Made by a program: the position numbers and the translations under genes. Positions 16,258 through 23,441 of a DNA stretch of 43,086 nucleotides are shown in pieces; the stretch's first letter is position 1, and each line of letters opens with the position of its first letter. This DNA comes from Chloroflexi bacterium HGW-Chloroflexi-3. GTDB taxonomy: Bacteria > Chloroflexota > Anaerolineae > Anaerolineales > Anaerolineaceae. Where the stretch lies: NCBI GenBank assembly GCA_002842045.1, contig PHBX01000028.1, positions 1 through 43,086 of the forward strand, written 5' to 3'. The notes under the pieces were generated by a model, which worked only from the letters and a program-made list of their open reading frames with translations, ran no database searches and was not told the origin of the DNA.

Positions 16258-17715
16258 ATGAACAGCTTTATCACGCCAGAATGGGTACACCATGCCATTT
16301 TTTACCAGATTTTTCCGGATCGGTTTGCAAAATCGAAGAAGGTGTTGAAATCCAACAACCTGGAAAACTGGGATTCAGCTCCTTCCAGTTATGGCTATAA
16401 AGGTGGCGATTTACTGGGGGTGGTAGAGAAGCTGGATTACCTGCAGGACCTGGGGGTGAACGCCTTATATTTCAATCCAATTTTCCAGTCCGCCTGCAAT
16501 CACCGCTACCATACCCATGACTATTTCCAGGTGGATCCGATGCTGGGTGGAAATAAAGCCTTCAAAAAATTGCTTAGGGAAGCGCATAAACGCAATATGC
16601 GTGTGGTATTGGATGGCGTCTTCAATCACGCCAGCCGTGGTTTCTTCCAGTTCAATGATATTTTAGAAAATGACCAGAAATCCGCTTATCTGGATTGGTT
16701 TGATATCCGTGGTTTCCCATTGAATGCTTACCATGCCGAACCCAATTACCGCTGCTGGTGGGGGATTCCGGCTTTACCGGAATTCAATACCGACAACCCT
16801 CAAGTACGCGACTATATCTTCTCGGTGGCAAAATACTGGGTGGATGAGGGCATTGACGGCTGGCGGCTGGATGTACCCTATGAGATTGATGATGATGCCT
16901 TCTGGCAGGAATTCCGCCAGGTGGTTAAGAAAGCCAATCCGGATGCATATATTACCGGTGAAATCGCTCAGGATGCCTCACGCTGGCTGGCGGGAGATCA
17001 GTTTGACGCGGTCATGAATTATTTGCTGACCTATGGCATCTGGATTTATTTCGGCGGTGATGAAGTTAACCAGGAATTGTTCGGGCACTGGATATCTGCA
17101 CACGCACCAGATTTGCGCATCCGCAATGTGCAGGATTTTGCTGTCTATGTGCAGGAATTGTTGGAGAAATATCCACGCGCGGCGGTGCTGGCACAAATGA
17201 ACCTGCTGGATAGCCATGACACAGCTCGCTGTTTAAGTCTCCTGAACGGGCATAAAGATTTAATGTTGCTGGCGGTTCTGTTCCTGATGACCTATCCTGG
17301 AGCACCATCGATCTATTATGGGGATGAGATTGGTCTGGATGGGGGCAATGATCCGGACTGTCGAAAGGCATTCCCGTGGGACAACCGCCAATGGGATAGC
17401 CAGATGCTGGGCTTCTATCAACGCACCATCAGCATGCGCAAGGCGTATCCGGCCTTACGTGATGGTGATTTCAAGGTGCTGTACGCGCAGGATGATGTGA
17501 TCGGGTATCTGAGAAGCAAAGGGGAAGAGAAGCTGCTGGTGGTGCTCAATCGCTCACGCGAGACCCGGCATGTGGCTATCGATGTGCAGGGATTGCTGCC
17601 GGATGGTGGTGTGCTACAGCATGTCCTGGCGAATGGGGAGCTGGTGGTACAGGGTGGATTTGTGAGGGATTTGGTGATCCCGCCGGTGAGTGGCATTGTG
17701 GCTCGTAGCTGGTAG
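16258..17715 (+). CDS. GH13 alpha-amylase family enzyme (cyclomaltodextrinase/neopullulanase-like)
   Basis: A 485-residue GH13 enzyme starting directly with the catalytic barrel (HAIFYQIFPDRFAKS, 12-26). Conserved regions: DGVFNHASRG (119-128); GWRLDVPYEI with nucleophile Asp205; YITGEIAQDAS with acid/base Glu235; NLLDSHDTARCL with transition-state stabiliser Asp321. The HRYHTHDYFQVDPMLGG stretch is typical of the cyclomaltodextrinase/neopullulanase subfamily, which usually carries an N-terminal starch-binding domain that is missing here. The start is ATG 16258 with AGGGAG upstream. No signal peptide. The repeat element begins within two bases of the TAG stop, yet the C-terminal domain looks complete. 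Confidence 0.93.
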   Translation: MNSFITPEWVHHAIFYQIFPDRFAKSKKVLKSNNLENWDSAPSSYGYKGGDLLGVVEKLDYLQDLGVNALYFNPIFQSACNHRYHTHDYFQVDPMLGGNKAFKKLLREAHKRNMRVVLDGVFNHASRGFFQFNDILENDQKSAYLDWFDIRGFPLNAYHAEPNYRCWWGIPALPEFNTDNPQVRDYIFSVAKYWVDEGIDGWRLDVPYEIDDDAFWQEFRQVVKKANPDAYITGEIAQDASRWLAGDQFDAVMNYLLTYGIWIYFGGDEVNQELFGHWISAHAPDLRIRNVQDFAVYVQELLEKYPRAAVLAQMNLLDSHDTARCLSLLNGHKDLMLLAVLFLMTYPGAPSIYYGDEIGLDGGNDPDCRKAFPWDNRQWDSQMLGFYQRTISMRKAYPALRDGDFKVLYAQDDVIGYLRSKGEEKLLVVLNRSRETRHVAIDVQGLLPDGGVLQHVLANGELVVQGGFVRDLVIPPVSGIVARSW

Positions 17716-17716
17716 G

Positions 17717-17747
17717 AAAAGATTTGAACTGGGATTTACAGGATTTT
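17717..17747 (+). repeat. Left terminal inverted repeat of the element
   Basis: AAAAGATTTGAACT followed by GGGATTTACAGGATTTT. It matches the reverse complement of 19716-19745 (AAAAGTCTGAACC then AGGATTTACAGGATTTT) with one gap and a few mismatches. Confidence 0.7.
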
Positions 17748-18519
17748 AAGGTTTTTGATGGATTGACTGGTGCTGCATTTGGTGGCGGTTGGTTATTGGG
17801 TGCTGATTTGCAGGATTTACAGGATGAGGGCTTGGACGGAAGGGAAGTCTGAACTGGGATTTACAGGATTTTAAGTCGTGTGATGGAAAGGCTATGATTG
17901 CATTTTGGAATGGCAGGTTAATGAGTGTGGTTGTGCAGGATTTACAGGATGGGGGCTTGGACGGAAGGGAAGTCTGAACTGGGATTTACAGGATTTTAAG
18001 TCTTGTGATGGAAAGGCTATGATTGCATTTTGGAATGGCAGGTTAATGGGTGTTGGTTTGCAGGATTTACAGGATGAGGGCTTGGACTGAGATTGACAGG
18101 ATTTTAAGGTTTTTGATGGATTGACTGGTGCTGCATTTGGTGGCGGTTGGTTGAAGGGTGTTGATTTGCAGGATTTACAGGATGAGGGCTTGGACTGAGA
18201 TTGACAGGATTTTAAGTCTTGTGATGGAAAGGCTATGATTGCATTTTGGAATGGCAGGTTAATGAGTGTGGTTGTGCAGGATTTACAGGATGAGGGCTTG
18301 GACTGAGATTGACAGGATTTTAAGGTTTTTGATGGAAAGGCTATGATTGCATTTTGGAATGGCAGGTTAATGGGTGTTGATTTGCAGGATTTACAGGATG
18401 GGGGCTTGGACTGAGATTGACAGGATTTTAAGGTTTTTGATGGAAAGGCTATGATTGCATTTTGGAATGGCAGGTTAATGAGTGTGGTTGTGCAGGATTT
18501 ACAGGATGAGGATTTGGAC
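17726..18519 (+). repeat. Left tandem array: seven units of 108-125 bp
   Basis: Units start at 17726, 17851, 17976, 18085, 18193, 18301 and 18409 (lengths 125, 125, 109, 108, 108, 108, about 110). Each has a leading core (GAACTGGGATTTACAGGATT in units 1-3; GACTGAGATTGACAGGATT in units 4-7), a variable middle, and a second core GCAGGATTTACAGGATG followed by the GGGCTTGGAC tail. Two middle types exist: type A (TGGTGCTGCATTTGGTGGCG; units 1 and 4) and type B (GGCTATGATTGCATTTTGGA; units 2, 3, 5, 6, 7). The minus strand is open across much of the array only because 108 is a multiple of three; it is not a credible gene. Confidence 0.95.
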
Positions 18520-18643
18520 AATTCGAATATTTGTGATATTAGAAATGGCTTATGATCGGTGATTAATATAATAAAATAAAGGTGAAATTCCATTGATGAA
18601 TGAATAGGGATAATTTATTGTTCTGAACCACATCGAGGTTAGC

Positions 18644-19030
18644 ATGGGAAATAGTAAATATTTGCATTGGGAGATTACACAAAAAATAATTGGTTGTGCG
18701 ATGAGTGTTCATAATCAGATTGGCGCTGGTTATCAAGAGGTTATTTATCAGCGTGCTTTGGCAATGGAAATGGAAAAGCAAGGTTTATCCTTTGTTAGGG
18801 AGTTCGAAATTCCTATTCATTATGATCTTAGAGAAATCGGCAGCCGACGTGTAGATTTTTTTGTTGAAGAAAAAATTATGGTGGAGATTAAGGCTGTTGG
18901 TCGGATTGAAAATGTCCATCTTGCGCAGGCAATCAATTATTTAGAAGCTTTCAACATGGACATTGGACTTCTGATTAACTTTGGTGCTTCAAGCCTTCAA
19001 TTCAAAAGACTAAACAAACCAGGCAAATAA
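18644..19030 (+). CDS. GxxExxY protein (PD-(D/E)XK nuclease-like fold)
   Basis: A 128-residue protein. The family-defining GYQEVIY motif (Gly29, Glu32, Tyr35) lies in the N-terminal helices after IIGCAMSVHNQIGAG. A nuclease-like core follows: RRVDFFVEEKIMVEIKA, giving Asp71 and Glu81-x-Lys83, the D...ExK spacing of PD-(D/E)XK enzymes, with the family Glu32 as a possible additional metal ligand. Downstream helix HLAQAINYLEAFNMDIGLLINFG also fits the family. Length and motifs are complete, so the protein is probably functional; no biochemical activity is established to my knowledge. Start ATG 18644 with GAGG upstream. TATAAT at 18567 may be its promoter. It is the only gene between the two inverted arrays, suggesting it acts on or spreads these repeats (inference). 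Confidence 0.9.
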   Translation: MGNSKYLHWEITQKIIGCAMSVHNQIGAGYQEVIYQRALAMEMEKQGLSFVREFEIPIHYDLREIGSRRVDFFVEEKIMVEIKAVGRIENVHLAQAINYLEAFNMDIGLLINFGASSLQFKRLNKPGK

Positions 19031-19099
19031 TACCCCAACAAACTTTTTAGAAAATATAAAATTCAAATTCAGCATCACTTCCCTGTTTTTCAAGGAATC

Positions 19100-19749
19100 A
19101 TCCTGTAAATCCTGTAATTCACCTAGAATACCCTTAATGAATTCTTGCCACAGAAGCAAGATCATCAAAAACCCCATAATCCTGCCAATCCCGGTTCAGA
19201 CTTTTATTTATCACACCTTACAATTTTTCCAACTCCCCATCCTGTAAATCCTGTAATTTACCCAGAACGCCATTAATGTATTCTTGCCACAAAAGCAAGA
19301 TCATCAAAAACCCCAAAATCCTGTAAATCCCGGTTCAGACTTCCCTTCCTTTCAACTCCCCATCCTGTAAATCCTGTAATTCACCTAGAATACCCTTAAT
19401 GAATTCTTGCCACAGAAGCAAGATCATCAAAAACCCCAAAATCCTGTAAATCCCGGTTCAGACTTTTATTTGTCACACCTCACCATTTTTCCAACTCCCC
19501 ATCCTGTAAATCCTGTAATTCACCCAGAATACCCTTAATTTATTCTTGCCACAAAAGCAAGATCATCAAAAACCCCATAATCTTGCCAATCCCGGTTCAG
19601 ACTTTTATTTGTCACACCTCACCATTTTTCCAACTCCCCATCCTGTAAATCCTGTAATTTACCCAGAATACCCTTAATGAATTCTCGCCACAAAAGCAAG
19701 ATCATCAAAAACCCCAAAATCCTGTAAATCCTGGTTCAGACTTTTATTT
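19100..19749 (-). repeat. Right tandem array: five units of about 139 bp, core inverted relative to the left array
   Basis: Units start at 19100, 19239, 19362, 19501 and 19640 (lengths 139, 123, 139, 139, last about 110 and truncated). On the plus strand each begins ATCCTGTAAATCCTGTAATT, continues through CCCTTAATGAATTCTTGCCA and AGCAAGATCATCAAAAACCC, then a second core (AAAATCCTGTAAATCCCGG, or a CCTGCCAATCCCGG variant) and TTCAGACTTTTATTT. The middle sequences are unrelated to those of the left array; only the cores and the GTCTGAAC flank are shared, in reverse orientation. Unit 2 lacks 16 bp in its tail and carries CTTCCCTTCC instead, matching the GGAAGGGAAG tail of left units 1-2. Confidence 0.95.
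19716..19745 (-). repeat. Right terminal inverted repeat of the element
   Basis: On the minus strand AAAAGTCTGAACC followed by AGGATTTACAGGATTTT, pairing with 17717-17747. Confidence 0.7.
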
Positions 19750-20290
19750 TAACCGACGCGAGGTAAGTGTGGATGGTTTTGAAATGACCTTTGCACTCAA
19801 TCACCTCGGTTATTTCTATTTGACTTATTTATTACTGGACATGATCAAATCCAGTGCACCGGCACGCATCGTGAATGTTTCCTCCGGGGCGCACGCTATG
19901 GGAAAAATTAATTTTGATAACCTGAATTCAAAAGGACTTTTCATAGGTTGGACTGCTTATGGAACATCCAAACTGATGAATATCCTGTTTACACGTGAGT
20001 TAAGTCGACGATTGGAAGGCAGCCAGGTGACAGCAAATGTACTGCATCCCGGATTTGTGGCTACCAATTTTGGTCACAATGGAAAAGGTCTATGTCCGCT
20101 TTTTGTTAAATGGTCCCAGAAGAGGGCAATAACCCCGGAGAATGGTGCGCAAACCAGTATTTATCTGGCTTCTTCGCCAGAGGTAACAGGCGTGAGTGGT
20201 GCATATTTTTACCAAAGTAAGATTGTGGAACCATCCAAAGAAGCCCAGGATGATGATCTTGCGTTGCGCTTATGGCAGGTCAGTGAGTAG
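19748..20290 (+). pseudogene. 5'-truncated short-chain dehydrogenase/reductase
   Basis: The reading frame emerges from the repeat array as FNRREVSVDGFEMTFALNHL, which matches the middle of retinol-dehydrogenase-like SDRs (usually near residue 100). It continues through IVNVSSGAH, the catalytic Tyr-x3-Lys (AYGTSKLMN), and LHPGFVATN to a normal C-terminus. The N-terminal half with the TGxxxGIG nucleotide-binding loop and the NNAG motif is absent, both immediately upstream and at the left edge of the element, so roughly 95-100 residues are lost. A GTG at 19769 could initiate a fragment, but it could not bind NAD(P)H. The breakpoint coincides with the right end of the repeat element. Confidence 0.85.
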
Positions 20291-20311
20291 CTGATTGCAC
20301 AATACCGCATC

Positions 20312-21655
20312 ATGCCTGCCAAACTCTCATCCCTGGCGACTGCTGTTGGCATCGCGGTCTGGTTGCAGGGCTATCTGGGTCCAGTTTTTGCACCTATTGG
20401 CACTTTTATGGTCTGGTTACCGCTAATTGGAGGGGGAATCAGTTTTCTGGCCGATAATGGATTGCGAAAATTTCACAGTAAAACCGGATATCGCTGGTTT
20501 GTGATAAGTGGGATCAGTTCCTGGGGAGGAACCGAAATGATCCGTTTGTTCATTCCGATTGCAGGTACCTGGGCTTTTATTGCGTATCCATTTTACAAAC
20601 AATTGTGGTTGATCCAACCGGTTAGCATTTTTGGTATCATCGGAATGGGCATGTTGGTAATGATGGTCAACCATGTGCTGACCTTATGGCTGATGAGCTG
20701 GATGGACAAGCGTTGGAAATTGGCTGAGGATGTTCCTGTTATGGATCTGGCCCTCCTGAAACGCTGGAAATGGGTTGGCGCAATCGTCACCACACTTTGG
20801 GTTGTGCTCAGCATCATACTCTTCAATTTACCACTGGATACAGAAACTCGTAAAGTAGCTGCGATCCAGCCTAGCCTATCCCCGGTGGTCAACGTTAATA
20901 TGGGGCAGGATGAACTGGTAGCACAACTTCATACACGTATGATCGCACAAACGCGCGATGCTGTTGCTCAAGGGGCTGAATTTATCGTCTGGCCTGAGGG
21001 AGCTTTCCTTTGGGATCCACAGGTGGAGGATCGATTGAACCTGACAGGATTGGCTCAAGAAACGAAATCGTATCTGGCAACGGGGTATCTGGTTATTCTG
21101 GAGGAAGGTTTCCGCAATGAAGCCACTGTGATCAATCCGCAAGGTGAATTTCTGGGTGTATTCGGTAAAGATCATCCAGTGGTGTTTGGGGGTGAAACCA
21201 GCCTGACAAGGGGTACATACCCGGTGTATGAAACCGATCTGGGTGTGCTGGGCACGATCATCTGTTACGACCTGGATTATACCGACACAGCCCGTAAACT
21301 AGCTCGTCAGGGAGTTCAATTGGTGGGAGTGCCTTCCAACGACTGGGGCAGTATCGCTGTGAAACACTATACTCATGTGGTTTTTCGGGCTGTAGAAAAC
21401 CGGATTGCAATGGTAAAAGCAGATGGTGGATTTGACTCGGCGATTATTGACCCATTCGGCCGCATCGTCTCATTGGCTGCATTTCCGGAGGGTGGTGAAG
21501 CGACCCTGGTGGCAGATGTACAGATTGGTAACGGGAAAGGTACCATCATAACCCGCCTGGGTGATTGGATGGGTTGGTTGGCTTTAGCCGGAATGCTATT
21601 CTTCAGCTTTGGTGGTAGCTGGCTGAAGAAAAACGCATCAATGGAAATTGGATAA
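20312..21655 (+). CDS. Membrane CN-hydrolase, apolipoprotein N-acyltransferase-like
   Basis: A 447-residue protein with about four or five N-terminal membrane segments (10-175) and a C-terminal nitrilase-fold domain. The catalytic triad is visible: Glu229 (VWPEGA), Lys286 (GKDHPV) and Cys318 (IICYDLDY). A last hydrophobic segment lies near 425-440 (WMGWLALAGMLFFSF). This architecture is that of Lnt, which N-acylates lipoproteins, but the membrane part is shorter than in proteobacterial Lnt (about 500 residues). Start ATG 20312 has no clear Shine-Dalgarno sequence; it lies 21 nt after the SDR stop, so translation may originally have been coupled. Another nitrilase-superfamily role remains possible. 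Confidence 0.8.
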   Translation: MPAKLSSLATAVGIAVWLQGYLGPVFAPIGTFMVWLPLIGGGISFLADNGLRKFHSKTGYRWFVISGISSWGGTEMIRLFIPIAGTWAFIAYPFYKQLWLIQPVSIFGIIGMGMLVMMVNHVLTLWLMSWMDKRWKLAEDVPVMDLALLKRWKWVGAIVTTLWVVLSIILFNLPLDTETRKVAAIQPSLSPVVNVNMGQDELVAQLHTRMIAQTRDAVAQGAEFIVWPEGAFLWDPQVEDRLNLTGLAQETKSYLATGYLVILEEGFRNEATVINPQGEFLGVFGKDHPVVFGGETSLTRGTYPVYETDLGVLGTIICYDLDYTDTARKLARQGVQLVGVPSNDWGSIAVKHYTHVVFRAVENRIAMVKADGGFDSAIIDPFGRIVSLAAFPEGGEATLVADVQIGNGKGTIITRLGDWMGWLALAGMLFFSFGGSWLKKNASMEIG

Positions 21656-21739
21656 ACTGATTGTAGCGTTAAGAAATTTGGTGCTAAATGGTAGTATAAA
21701 TGTGGAACAAAATCCCGCTGCCTGCGATTCTTGAACAGG

Positions 21740-21745
21740 TATAAT
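21740..21745 (+). promoter_or_regulatory. Probable -10 element upstream of the cobalamin-domain/MeaB operon
   Basis: TATAAT within AGGTATAATAGAGG, 37 nt before the ATG at 21782. The -35 region is poor. Confidence 0.4.
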
Positions 21746-21781
21746 AGAGGTAGAATTTGATGATTGGCAGGTGATGTCTGC

Positions 21782-22189
21782 ATGGAACGAAAAATACGAG
21801 TATTAATCGCTAAACCCGGATTGGATGGACATGATCGCGGCGCAAAATTGATCGCCAGAGCCCTGCGGGATGCAGGCATGGAGGTGATTTACACCGGCTT
21901 ACGGCAGACACCCCAGATGATCACCACCGCTGCCTTACAGGAAGATGTGGACGTAGTCGGTCTATCCATCCTGTCTGGAGCGCATATGACGCTGGTTCCA
22001 AGGGTGGTGGAAAGTCTGAAGGAAGCCGGGTTAGGTGATGTAGCCGTATTTGTGGGTGGTATTATCCCCGAAGAAGATTGGCTGGCATTGCAGGAAATGG
22101 GGGTTCGAGCAGTTTATGGGCCTGGAACAACCACCCAACAGGTGATTGACGACGTACGCAAGCTTGTCTCAGGACAGGCGGAGGAGTAG
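21782..22189 (+). CDS. Methylmalonyl-CoA mutase C-terminal (cobalamin-binding) domain protein
   Basis: A 135-residue stand-alone B12-binding domain. DGHDRG (15-20) carries the lower-ligand His17, LSILSGAHM (about 63-71) and VGGIIPEEDW contribute the nucleotide-tail pocket, and VYGPGTTT follows. It is the small subunit or domain of methylmalonyl-CoA (or a related acyl-CoA) mutase, which isomerises methylmalonyl-CoA and succinyl-CoA. Start ATG 21782 with AGGTGAT upstream. Its stop codon is directly followed by the ATG of the MeaB gene. No large catalytic subunit is encoded in the window. Confidence 0.92.
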   Translation: MERKIRVLIAKPGLDGHDRGAKLIARALRDAGMEVIYTGLRQTPQMITTAALQEDVDVVGLSILSGAHMTLVPRVVESLKEAGLGDVAVFVGGIIPEEDWLALQEMGVRAVYGPGTTTQQVIDDVRKLVSGQAEE

Positions 22190-23224
22190 ATGCGCGGCAC
22201 GGTTGATGTGCAGGGAGTTCTGGCCGGCAATCGGCGGACATTGGCACGCGCATTGACCGAAGTGGAAAATGATAGCCTGGCTGGAAGAGGAGCATTGGAT
22301 GCGCTCTTCCCGCACAGTGGCAAGGCTCATCTGGTGGGGGTGACTGGATCACCGGGGGCGGGGAAATCCTCGCTGGTGAATCAGATGACACGTTTATTGA
22401 GAAATCCTTTGGAAGGGGAACCTCGCAAAGTCGCAATTGTAGCCGTGGACCCATCCAGTCCCTTCACGGGTGGGGCAATCCTGGGTGATCGCATTCGCAT
22501 GCGCGATATTGCAGATGATCCTGGGGTATTCATTCGTTCGATGGCTTCACGCGGTCATCTGGGTGGCATTGCCCGCACAACCTCTGCCCTGGTCAGGGTG
22601 CTGGATGCAGCTGGCTTTGATCTGATCCTGATTGAGACGGTAGGTGCCGGTCAATCGGAAGTGGATATTGCCCGGTTGGCACACACGACGATTGTGGTGG
22701 AAGCACCGGGTATGGGGGATGACATTCAGGCGATTAAGGCAGGTATCCTCGAAATTGCCGATATTCTGGTGGTGAACAAAGCCGATCATCCCCTGGCGGA
22801 TAATACCCTGCGGGCGTTGAGTGCCAGCCTGGAGTTTGCCAGACCGGGACAGGTGGCAGCCATTGATCGTTTTCATCACAAAGAACTGGCTTTTGAACCG
22901 GTCAAGTTGGATCAGAAAGAAATCGAATCCACCAATGAGCATTGGACGCCACCAGTGTTGAAAACAGTCTCGACCGAGGGTGTCGGGATCGAAAATGTGG
23001 TGGAAGCGATAGGAAAGCATGCAGCATTTTTACGGACACACAACCAATGGCAATTACGCGATGCAGCTCGTTTGCAGGAAGAGCTAAATGAGTTATTAAT
23101 GGCAGCTTTCGCTGCCGAGTGGCGCAAGCAGGTGGATCAGAGCAGGATTGAAGCGGTGTTGGGGGAGATGTTGGAGCGGAAAATATCACCGCAAGGTGCA
23201 GCGATCAAGTTGTTGAGCGCTTGA
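22190..23224 (+). CDS. meaB: MeaB/ArgK-type G3E GTPase, methylmalonyl-CoA mutase chaperone
   Basis: A 344-residue P-loop GTPase. Walker A GSPGAGKS lies at 53-60; VAVDPSSPFTGGAILGDRIR is the family switch region; ETVGAGQSE follows the second switch; NKAD gives base specificity. Length is usual for MeaB (about 320-340). Family members gate cofactor loading and protect B12-dependent mutases from inactivation. It abuts the cobalamin-domain gene with no gap, a standard arrangement. Confidence 0.93.
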   Translation: MRGTVDVQGVLAGNRRTLARALTEVENDSLAGRGALDALFPHSGKAHLVGVTGSPGAGKSSLVNQMTRLLRNPLEGEPRKVAIVAVDPSSPFTGGAILGDRIRMRDIADDPGVFIRSMASRGHLGGIARTTSALVRVLDAAGFDLILIETVGAGQSEVDIARLAHTTIVVEAPGMGDDIQAIKAGILEIADILVVNKADHPLADNTLRALSASLEFARPGQVAAIDRFHHKELAFEPVKLDQKEIESTNEHWTPPVLKTVSTEGVGIENVVEAIGKHAAFLRTHNQWQLRDAARLQEELNELLMAAFAAEWRKQVDQSRIEAVLGEMLERKISPQGAAIKLLSA

Positions 23225-23239
23225 GCTGTTAAGAGATGC

Positions 23240-23335
23240 TCACAGATCACAGCTGATGGCTGATGGCTCATGGCTCAAAGTTTTGCTATCAGCTATGTGC
23301 AATGAGCTACGAGCTAATTGCCCGAATAAGGGCAT
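23240..23335. repeat. Short degenerate repeats and a hairpin downstream of meaB
   Basis: Near-tandem copies of (A)GCTGATGGC / GCTCATGGCT at 23250-23276 are followed by related AGCTATG, GAGCTAC and GAGCTAA words. Then comes the hairpin TTGCCC-GAATAA-GGGCAT (23318-23335), matching that at 199-216. No gene is evident in 23225-23441. Confidence 0.5.
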
Positions 23336-23441
23336 TAAGATATACTTTGGGGATATTTGACCAATAAAATTGAATCAGAGATTCACCTCAATAGATTGAT
23401 TATTGTTGGCAATCTGAAATGAGAAGTTGAAGGAGATCAAC

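Larger units (their letters stand above)
17717..19745. mobile_element. Composite inverted-array element carrying a GxxExxY nuclease-like gene
   Basis: A 2.03-kb unit bounded by imperfect inverted repeats (17717-17747 and 19716-19745). It contains a left tandem array, a single GxxExxY gene and a right tandem array in which the shared core is inverted. The left edge abuts the GH13 stop codon and the right edge abuts truncated SDR coding sequence. No target-site duplication is visible (GGTAGG outside left, ATTTTAACC outside right), so simple transposition is not shown; insertion with deletion, or array growth from REP-like seeds, are both possible. Confidence 0.65.

Noticed and set aside
17892..18593. 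A 233-codon open frame on the minus strand with repeated SCKSC/LINLPFQNAIIAFPS segments
   Set aside because: It is a by-product of a 108-bp (36-codon) tandem repeat that happens to lack stops in one frame. It has no ribosome binding site, crosses unit-type changes and has no known family.
17726..19749. CRISPR-like appearance of the tandem arrays
   Set aside because: Units are 108-139 bp and repeat almost wholly, without short repeats separated by unique spacers, and no cas gene is present.
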